From: Solobacterium sp.
GTDB taxonomy: Bacteria; Bacillota_I; Bacilli_A; Erysipelotrichales; Erysipelotrichaceae
DNA: 27,839 nt
Direction: 5' to 3'
NCBI GenBank assembly: GCA_016280695.1
Contig: JAEEHG010000178.1
Span: 1-27,839 of the forward strand
Below, one piece after another: positions 22,733 to 27,839 of this stretch. The translations under genes were made by a program, and so were the position numbers. Position 1 is the stretch's first letter; each line of letters begins with the position of its first letter. Below the pieces are notes generated by a model. It saw only the letters and a program-made list of their open reading frames with translations, had not been told where the DNA came from and made no database searches.

Positions 22733-24823
22733 TTACAGCTTGAACAGCATGTCGGCGTAGGTCGGATACGGATAGTTCGCTGCCGACGCAATTTCTTCAT
22801 ATGCGTCAATGACAGCCCTGATCTCTCCGGCCAGCGGCATGATCTCGTAATAAATCTTCTTGCCGCATTCGATATGGTCTTTGATCTTCATGACTTCGGT
22901 GAAATCATGGTCCAGCTTTTCGCTCAGGGCATACAGATCATCACACTGCTTCGAAACCAGTTTCAGATGATCCTTGACGTATGCCGGTGCTGCCTTGCCG
23001 GCGGCTTTTTCCGTTTCGGCCAGGAGGGTAAGCTCGTCACACATGGCCGGCAGGATATCCTTGCGGATCATGCCCAGCAGGGTGCGCACTTCAATCCCGA
23101 TCGTGCTCGGATACTGCTCGGCAAACACTTCATATCTGGCCCGCAGTTCACGCTCATTGTAGATTCCGAGTTCCGTCAGCATCTTCACGATTTCCGGCTT
23201 GGCCAGCACTTCCACCGATTCGATGTAGGAACGGATGTTCGGCAGGCCGCGCTTCTCCGCTTCCTTGACCCAGTCTTCGGAATAGCCGTCACCGGTGAAG
23301 AGGATCCGCTTGTGCTTCCGGATGATATCCTTGCAGATTTCGAGCGCCTTGGCCCGGACATCCTGGAGATACTTGATGCCGTCCAGTTCAGCGGCGATTT
23401 CGTTCAGGGACCAGGCAAAGATCGAGTTGAGGATGCAGTTCGGCATGGCTGCGGACATTGAGGAACCGGTCATGCGGAACTCGAACTTGTTGCCGGTGAA
23501 GGCGACCGGGGACGTCCGGTTGCGGTCGGTGTTGTCATGCGGCACATAGGACAGGCCGTGGATCGGGTTGAAGTCAGCAGCCTCACCGGCCTTCTTTTTC
23601 TTAGTCTTCGTGCTGATCAAATCCATCAGGATATCTTCAATATAAGTACCCAGGAAGATGGAGATGATGGCCGGCGGCGCTTCGGAAGCACCCAGGCGGT
23701 GATCGTTGCCGACGCAGGAAGCACTCATCCGGAGCAGGTCCGGGAAGGTATCAACTGCCTTGACGAAAGCACAGATGAAGAGCAGGAAGCGGATGTTTTC
23801 CGCCGGCTTGTCACCCGGGGCAAACAGGTTCTGCCCGGTGCTTGTGGTCAGGGAGTAGTTGGTGTGCTTGCCGGAACCGTTGATGCCGGCAAACGGCTTT
23901 TCGTGCAGCAGGCAGACCAGGTCATACTTTTCGGCAGTCCGCTTCAGGATATCCATGACCACATGGTTCTGGTCAATTGCCACGGCGGTCGGGCCGTATA
24001 CGCAGGCCAGTTCAAACTGGGCCGGGGCGGTTTCATTGTGCTCGGTCTTGGCATAGATGCCCAATTCCCAGAGCTGCTTGTTGATGTCCTTCATGAAGGA
24101 CGCAACCCGGGTCGGGATGGAAGCCTGGTAATGATCTTCCAGCTCCTGTCCTTTCGGGGCGCGGGCGCCGAACAGGGTCCGGCCGGTGAAGCGCAGGTCA
24201 TCCCGTAGATCGAAGTATTTGCGGTCAATCAGGAAGTATTCCTGTTCCAGTCCGCATACCGGATAGACGTATTTGACATCCTTGTCGCCCAGCAGGTTGA
24301 CAATCCGTGTGGCAGCCTTGTCGAGGGCCCGGATGGATTTCAGGACCGGGGCCTTCTTGTCAATGGAATCACCGCTGTATGAAACGAATATGGTCGGAAT
24401 GTGCAGGACATTGTCCACGATGAATACCGGGCAGGAAATATCCCAGTACGTGTAGCCTCGGGCTTCATAGGTGGAACGCAGTCCGCCGCTCGGGAAACTC
24501 GATGCGTCCGGTTCGCCCATGATCAGATTCTTTCCGGAGAAATGGGCAAACGGCTTGCCGTTCTTGTCCGGTTCCACAAACCCTTCGTGTTTTTCTGCGG
24601 TGGCGCCGTTCATCGGCTGGAACCAGTGTGTGTAATGTGTGCAGCCGCGTTCCATGGCCCAGCGCTTCATGGCATGGGCGATCGCGTCAGCTGTCGGCCG
24701 GTCCAGTGTCCCTTCATCCGCAACAGTCTTCTTCCACTGCTTATAGACAGGACTTGGCAGACGTTCCTGCATGGCCTCATCATCAAATACCATGCACCCG
24801 AATCTCTCAAATGGAGCTTCCAT
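22733..24823 (-). CDS. glnN: glutamine synthetase type III
   Basis: A 696-residue type III glutamine synthetase, which forms glutamine from glutamate, ammonia and ATP as a large dodecamer. The length and N-terminal block ('FGCMVFDDEAM', 'HWFQPMNGATAEKH') are specific to GSIII, which is much larger than GSI (about 450). Catalytic-core segments include 'EQEYFLID', 'ARAPKGQELEDHY', 'ETAPAQFELA', 'KPFAGINGSGKHTNYSL' and 'NRTSPVAFTGNKFEFRM'. The start has AAGGAGGA nine bases upstream. It has its own promoter at 24850-24878, next to a long array of phased A-tracts, and its own terminator. No PII or glnR gene is nearby. Confidence 0.95.
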   Translation of the reverse strand: MEAPFERFGCMVFDDEAMQERLPSPVYKQWKKTVADEGTLDRPTADAIAHAMKRWAMERGCTHYTHWFQPMNGATAEKHEGFVEPDKNGKPFAHFSGKNLIMGEPDASSFPSGGLRSTYEARGYTYWDISCPVFIVDNVLHIPTIFVSYSGDSIDKKAPVLKSIRALDKAATRIVNLLGDKDVKYVYPVCGLEQEYFLIDRKYFDLRDDLRFTGRTLFGARAPKGQELEDHYQASIPTRVASFMKDINKQLWELGIYAKTEHNETAPAQFELACVYGPTAVAIDQNHVVMDILKRTAEKYDLVCLLHEKPFAGINGSGKHTNYSLTTSTGQNLFAPGDKPAENIRFLLFICAFVKAVDTFPDLLRMSASCVGNDHRLGASEAPPAIISIFLGTYIEDILMDLISTKTKKKKAGEAADFNPIHGLSYVPHDNTDRNRTSPVAFTGNKFEFRMTGSSMSAAMPNCILNSIFAWSLNEIAAELDGIKYLQDVRAKALEICKDIIRKHKRILFTGDGYSEDWVKEAEKRGLPNIRSYIESVEVLAKPEIVKMLTELGIYNERELRARYEVFAEQYPSTIGIEVRTLLGMIRKDILPAMCDELTLLAETEKAAGKAAPAYVKDHLKLVSKQCDDLYALSEKLDHDFTEVMKIKDHIECGKKIYYEIMPLAGEIRAVIDAYEEIASAANYPYPTYADMLFKL

Positions 24824-24849
24824 AGATCGATTTCCTCCTTACGCAATCA

Positions 24850-24878
24850 ATTAAAAAACCATGCAAGCACGTCGTCAA
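24850..24878 (-). promoter_or_regulatory. sigma-A promoter of glnN
   Basis: On the - strand TTGACG (24873-24878) and TTTAAT (24850-24855) are 17 bases apart. The expected start is near 24843, just before the AAGGAGG ribosome binding site. T-tracts begin directly upstream of the -35, as in UP elements. Confidence 0.75.
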
Positions 24879-24879
24879 G

Positions 24880-24977
24880 AAAAAGTTAGAAAAAAATGAG
24901 AAAAATTCGCAAAAAACCGGAAAATTTTGAAAAAAACTATGAAAAAAACGGAAAAAACAAAAAAATCCCCGGAAAAA
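24880..24977. other. phased A-tracts, probable curved DNA upstream of glnN
   Basis: Nine or ten A-runs of four to seven bases on the + strand have centres near 24882, 24893, 24903, 24913, 24923, 24933, 24945, 24954, 24962 and 24975, that is about one per helical turn. Such phasing bends DNA strongly. On the glnN coding strand they are T-tracts that start just upstream of the -35. There is no credible gene in this stretch. The frames that cross it are antisense to nifU. Confidence 0.65.
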
Positions 24978-24984
24978 CCGGGAA
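24959..24984 (-). terminator. intrinsic terminator of the PAP2-like/NifU-like operon
   Basis: On the - strand TCCCGG pairs with CCGGGGA around TTTTT and is followed by seven T. It ends transcription coming from 25315 and lies within the A-tract array. Confidence 0.75.
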
Positions 24985-24997
24985 TTCTGCTGTGTTT

Positions 24998-25315
24998 TCA
25001 GAATCTGAAGCCATTGTAGCCTTCGAACGGATTGATGGCATATTCCGTGTCCAGTTCGACTTTTGTGACTTCCGGAATCTCATCCATCAGGATTGCCTCG
25101 ATACCATCGGTCAGTGTGGTGTCAATGGCCATACAGCCGGCGCAGGCCCCCAGCATGCGGACCTTGACGACCCCGTTCTCAAAATCAACCAGCTGGACAT
25201 CGCCGCCGTCCGCCTGGATGTACGGTCTGATCTTATTGATGGTCTTTTCAATCCGTTCCAGCAATTCCGGATCATATGTACTATATGTACTGACTGTTTC
25301 TGTTGTTTCTGTCAT
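24998..25315 (-). CDS. NifU-like (NFU domain) iron-sulfur scaffold protein
   Basis: A 105-residue protein consisting of the NifU C-terminal (NFU) domain: 'PYIQADGGDVQLVDFENGVVKV' followed by the CxxC cluster-binding pair Cys58 and Cys61 in 'GACAGCMAI'. Such small proteins carry or deliver Fe-S clusters to apo-enzymes. The putative [FeFe] hydrogenase at the end of the window would need clusters, but no direct link is shown. AGGAGG lies seven bases before the ATG, and the gene starts 12 bases after the PAP2-like gene, so the two form an operon. A terminator follows at 24959-24984. Confidence 0.9.
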   Translation of the reverse strand: MTETTETVSTYSTYDPELLERIEKTINKIRPYIQADGGDVQLVDFENGVVKVRMLGACAGCMAIDTTLTDGIEAILMDEIPEVTKVELDTEYAINPFEGYNGFRF

Positions 25316-25327
25316 ATTTGTTTCCTC

Positions 25328-25783
25328 CTAAAGCAGGTAGTGGATCATCAGCGCGACAATACAGCCGAGGGTAATGCCGCCGAAGACTTCGATCCACCGA
25401 TGTCCGAGCACATCCTTCAGTTTTATATTGTATACCGGATTTTCAAATTCGGTGTTCAGATGCTCCTGAACATCCCTGGCCAGCTGTTTTGTCAGGCGGA
25501 TATTCTGCCCGGCATAGTAGCGGACATTGGCGGCGTCATAAACAACGATGACAGCCAGGGCCAGGGTAACGGCAAACAGCGTGGAACTGAAGCGTTCCTG
25601 CAGGCCGACAGACAGGGACAGGGCTGTCACCAGGGCGCTGTGCGAGCTTGGAAAGCCGCCGCTGTCCTTGATCAGTGAGAGCTTCCACTTCCGGTGGAGC
25701 CCGAAATAGATAACCGGCTTAAGACACTGCGCCAGAAGCGCCGCAATGACTGCAGACCAGAAAGGGTACATCGAACGGATCAT
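25328..25783 (-). CDS. divergent PAP2-family (DUF212/YuiD-like) membrane protein
   Basis: A 151-residue membrane protein of the divergent PAP2 family. Motifs are 'KDSGGFPSSHSA' (residues about 39-50, with the Ser-Ser-His of the PAP2 site), 'YDAANVRYYAGQ', where most relatives have DAxGVRRxAGxQ, and 'LGHRWIEVFGG' near the C-terminus. Relatives are presumed phosphatases of lipid phosphates in the cytoplasmic membrane, but activity is unproven for this group. GAGGTG lies six bases before the ATG. It has an extended -10 promoter at 25803-25811 and is followed directly by the NifU-like gene. Confidence 0.88.
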   Translation of the reverse strand: MIRSMYPFWSAVIAALLAQCLKPVIYFGLHRKWKLSLIKDSGGFPSSHSALVTALSLSVGLQERFSSTLFAVTLALAVIVVYDAANVRYYAGQNIRLTKQLARDVQEHLNTEFENPVYNIKLKDVLGHRWIEVFGGITLGCIVALMIHYLL

Positions 25784-25802
25784 GTTTCACCTCGCGCGTA
25801 AT

Positions 25803-25811
25803 AGTATAGCA
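25803..25811 (-). promoter_or_regulatory. extended -10 promoter of the PAP2-like gene
   Basis: The - strand reads TGCTATACT, an extended -10. The expected start is near 25796, before GAGGTG and the ATG at 25783. It is back to back with the promoter of the S1 gene. Confidence 0.6.
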
Positions 25812-25827
25812 TACGGCGGGAAAGCTG

Positions 25828-25836
25828 TGGTAAAAT
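25828..25836 (+). promoter_or_regulatory. extended -10 promoter of the S1-pgi operon
   Basis: TGGTAAAAT is an extended -10 with one change from TATAAT. The expected start is near 25843, 16 bases before the S1 gene ATG. Confidence 0.5.
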
Positions 25837-25858
25837 AAAACGCGGATTCGGAAGTTAT

Positions 25859-26239
25859 ATGTCATATCAAATTGGTCAGATTGTCGAAGGCAAAGTGACC
25901 GGGATTCAGTCTTACGGAGCGTTTGTAAGCCTGGATGCGAAAACCAGCGGGTTGATCCACATTTCGGAAATCAGTGACGGCTTCGTGCGCGATGTCGGAC
26001 TGTTTGTGCATGTCGGGGATACTGTCAGGGTCAAGGTCATCGATTATGATGAAAAAGAACATAAAGCAAAACTCTCGCTGAAAGCGTTGAACAGACACCG
26101 GCCCAAACAGCGGCGCCGCATGTCGATGCAGAGAGTTTCTTTGCCGTCCATGCGCATCGGATTTTCTTCCATTGCGGAACATCTGGACGGCTGGATCAGG
26201 GATGCTGAAAAGGAGGCAGGCAAAAATGATGAAATTTGA
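25859..26239 (+). CDS. S1-domain RNA-binding protein (YugI/GSP13/CvfD-like)
   Basis: A 126-residue protein with one S1 RNA-binding domain at residues about 5-73 ('GQIVEGKVTGIQSYGAFVSL', 'GLIHISEIS', 'VRVKVIDYD', 'KLSLKAL') followed by a basic linker (RHRPKQRRR) and a short C-terminal helix. Size and layout match general stress protein 13 (YugI) and CvfD, ribosome- or mRNA-associated regulators in Bacillota. The ribosome binding site is weak (CGGAAG). The end of the gene overlaps the start of pgi by 14 bases, so both proteins come from one mRNA with coupled translation. Confidence 0.88.
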   Translation: MSYQIGQIVEGKVTGIQSYGAFVSLDAKTSGLIHISEISDGFVRDVGLFVHVGDTVRVKVIDYDEKEHKAKLSLKALNRHRPKQRRRMSMQRVSLPSMRIGFSSIAEHLDGWIRDAEKEAGKNDEI

Positions 26240-27506
26240 CGCAGCTCACGGATTGCTGAAAGAGGAAATCGGCACCTATCAGGAACAGGTAAGCCGGATT
26301 CACCGCATGATTCATGAAAAGACAGGCCCCGGCGGGGACTTCCTCGGCTGGGTTGACTGGGCTGAAACGGTTGACCGCGAAGAAGTCAGCCGCATGAAGG
26401 CCCTGGCGGAACAGTGGAAGGGGAAGTTTGATGTCCTGGTGGTATGCGGCATCGGCGGTTCCTACCTGGGGGCCCGGGCCGCAATCGAGATGATCCGGGG
26501 ACTTTATCCGGAAGATGGTCCGGAAGTAATTTTCGCGGGCAACACATTCTCAAGTACATATATGGCCCAGGTGCTGAAGCATCTGGAAGGAAAGAGCGTT
26601 CTGCTGAACGTCATCTCCAAGTCCGGCACGACCACCGAGACAGCCCTGGCTTTCCGCATGCTGCGGCAGTTCATGGAAGATACCTACGGGGCTGAGGAAG
26701 CCGGGAAGCGGATTTTCGCGACAACCGACAAGGCCCGGGGGACACTCAAGGCACTGGCGGACGAAGTCGGCTATGCGACCTTCGTCATCCCGGATGATAT
26801 CGGCGGCCGTTATTCTGTCATTACTTCCGTCGGTCTGCTGCCGATGGCCCTGATGGGGATTGACCCGGATGAAGTGCTGCGGGGCTATACAGATGCCAGC
26901 CGCGACCTGAATACGGATGATCTGGCTGCCAATGACGCTTACCGTTACGCGGTCAGCCGGCGGATCCTGGAAAAGCAGGGCTATGACGCTGAAATGTTTG
27001 TCAGCTATGAACCGCAGCTGGGCATGCTGGCGGAATGGTGGAAACAGCTCCTGGGTGAATCCGAAGGCAAGGACGGCAAGGGTATCCTGCCGGATTCCGC
27101 TGTCTTCTCCACCGACCTGCACAGCCTTGGACAGTTTGTGCAGGAAGGCCGCAAGATGCTGTTTGAAACCATCCTGACAGTCGACAAAGTCCCGCAGGAT
27201 GTCATCGTGCCGGAAGACGCGGAAAACCGGGACGGCATGAACTACCTGGCCGGCAAGCCGATGAGCTGGGTCAACCGGATGGCATTTGAAGGAACCCTGG
27301 AAGCACACGAAAAGACCGGCGGTGTGCCGAACCTGCTGATCAGCGTACCGGATCTTTCCGCTTACAGTTTCGGTTACCTGTCGCACTGGTTCTTCATTGC
27401 CACAGCCATGACCTGCTACATGCTGGACATCAACCCGTTCAACCAGCCGGGTGTGGAAGTGTACAAGAAAAACATGTTCCGGCTGCTGGGAAAACCGGAA
27501 AAATAA
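26226..27506 (+). CDS. pgi: glucose-6-phosphate isomerase
   Basis: A 426-residue phosphoglucose isomerase, converting glucose-6-phosphate and fructose-6-phosphate in glycolysis. Family motifs are 'GIGGSYLGARAAIEM', 'SKSGTTTETALAFR', the signature 'GGRYSVITSVGLLPMALMG' and 'GQFVQEGRKMLFET'. The length is close to other short bacterial forms (about 430-450). The start at 26226 is preferred over the frame's earlier ATG at 26172 because AGGAGG lies nine bases upstream. A second ATG follows at 26229. It overlaps the end of the S1 gene. A perfect terminator hairpin follows at 27511-27540. Confidence 0.95.
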   Translation: MMKFDAAHGLLKEEIGTYQEQVSRIHRMIHEKTGPGGDFLGWVDWAETVDREEVSRMKALAEQWKGKFDVLVVCGIGGSYLGARAAIEMIRGLYPEDGPEVIFAGNTFSSTYMAQVLKHLEGKSVLLNVISKSGTTTETALAFRMLRQFMEDTYGAEEAGKRIFATTDKARGTLKALADEVGYATFVIPDDIGGRYSVITSVGLLPMALMGIDPDEVLRGYTDASRDLNTDDLAANDAYRYAVSRRILEKQGYDAEMFVSYEPQLGMLAEWWKQLLGESEGKDGKGILPDSAVFSTDLHSLGQFVQEGRKMLFETILTVDKVPQDVIVPEDAENRDGMNYLAGKPMSWVNRMAFEGTLEAHEKTGGVPNLLISVPDLSAYSFGYLSHWFFIATAMTCYMLDINPFNQPGVEVYKKNMFRLLGKPEK

Positions 27507-27510
27507 TACG

Positions 27511-27542
27511 GAAAACCGCATGAAAATGCGGTTTTCTTTTTC
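27511..27542 (+). terminator. intrinsic terminator after pgi
   Basis: GAAAACCGCAT (27511-27521) pairs perfectly with ATGCGGTTTTC (27526-27536) around a GAAA tetraloop, followed by a T-run. Confidence 0.9.
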
Positions 27543-27568
27543 TTCTGCAGGACTGTATGCCGGGATGT

Positions 27569-27589
27569 ATGTGAAATATCTATCAACAT
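27569..27589. promoter_or_regulatory. imperfect dyad upstream of the hydrogenase-like gene
   Basis: ATGTGAAATATCTATCAACAT has matching outer ends (ATGT/ACAT) and half-sites that loosely resemble those of the redox repressor Rex (TTGTGAA type). The central match is poor. It lies 60-80 bases before the ATG at 27650. Tentative only. Confidence 0.25.
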
Positions 27590-27649
27590 CTTAACGGCGT
27601 CCGTGGTACTATATAAGACAAGAAAACCAGAATCAGGAGACAGACAAAT

Positions 27650-27839
27650 ATGGGAATGAGAGGCGTACATACATCAATCAATGATATTCGCAGGGCGGTC
27701 TTTGCCGAAGTGGCAAAACTGTCTTATAACTATCAGCCGGGTGATCTGTCCGAGATGGAAAACATCCCGTATCGGATTATTCCGGGTGAGGTGTCAACCT
27801 ACCGTGAGAGCGTATTCCTGGAGCGTGCCATCGTCAAGG
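27650..27839 (+). CDS. [FeFe]-hydrogenase-like protein, N-terminal part
   Basis: The first 63 codons of a gene cut off by the window end. The visible protein has 'INDIRRAVFAEVAKLSYN' followed by 'IPYRIIPGEVSTYRESVFLERAIV', a pattern like the N-terminus of the group B-type [FeFe] hydrogenases of anaerobic Bacillota (IPxxIxPG, then R and ERAIV just before the ferredoxin-like cluster region). The cluster and H-cluster Cys residues would lie beyond the window, so the catalytic identity cannot be confirmed. GGAG lies about ten bases before the ATG at 27650. The gene would make or use hydrogen in fermentation. Confidence 0.6.
   Translation, partial: MGMRGVHTSINDIRRAVFAEVAKLSYNYQPGDLSEMENIPYRIIPGEVSTYRESVFLERAIVK

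Noticed and set aside
24896..25678. + strand frame beginning in the A-tract array (Lys/Asn-rich start)
   Set aside because: Its first part is low-complexity A-tract DNA and the rest is antisense to the NifU-like and PAP2-like genes.
1..27839. CRISPR arrays, insertion sequences, prophage genes, rRNA genes
   Set aside because: No repeat-spacer pattern, transposase, integrase or rRNA sequence was seen on either strand.

Overview
The window looks like a chromosome segment of an anaerobic, low-G+C-lineage Bacillota (Firmicutes), most likely of the Erysipelotrichia type. The basis is the gene set: a sepF-ylmH-divIVA cluster running into ileS behind a T-box leader, a five-gene Ami-type oligopeptide transporter as in streptococci, a type III glutamine synthetase, an S1 protein (YugI/GSP13-like) coupled to pgi, and the start of an [FeFe]-hydrogenase-like gene. 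Base composition is fairly GC-rich in most genes, with one clearly AT-richer island at about 2380-3870. The lineage is inferred from gene content and order. No 16S gene or database match was available.

Layout. 1-1717 (+): 3' end of an SGNH-hydrolase-like gene, a DUF4358-like lipoprotein and an HD-domain protein, ended by a bidirectional terminator shared with a convergent rhomboid protease (1802-2329, -). 2330-3865: AT-rich island with a dyad-symmetric site, a small secreted protein of unknown family, and a membrane-tethered XRE regulator whose start codon overlaps the secreted protein's stop. Then tRNA-Ser(CGA) (-) and a divergent tldD-tldE pair (+). 6795-13668 (+): oligopeptide ABC transporter oppA-oppB-oppC-oppD-oppF of the AmiACDEF type, with a terminator and a second promoter between oppA and oppB. 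13705-14046 (-): small membrane protein. 14246-18846 (+): sepF, ylmH, divIVA, an isoleucine T-box, ileS. Then an M20 amidohydrolase (+).

20147-21400 (-): a compact S-adenosylmethionine synthetase behind a structured leader that looks like a SAM riboswitch of the S-box superfamily, without a recognisable kink-turn or P4, followed by an apparent Shine-Dalgarno sequestration switch. 21486-22622 (+): AI-2E family membrane protein that may be translated from a leaderless mRNA. 22733-25783 (-): glutamine synthetase III, whose promoter lies next to about 100 bp of helically phased A-tracts, and a separate PAP2-like/NifU-like operon. 25859-27506 (+): S1 protein and glucose-6-phosphate isomerase. The window ends in the first 63 codons of an [FeFe]-hydrogenase-like gene.

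How the genes fit together: peptide uptake, peptide hydrolysis, glutamine synthesis, SAM synthesis and tRNA-Ile sensing form a nitrogen and amino-acid economy. Pgi and the putative hydrogenase point to sugar fermentation. The parts most worth a second look are the metK leader, the secreted-protein/tethered-XRE pair, the curved DNA upstream of the glutamine synthetase gene, and the altered HIGH motif in IleS.
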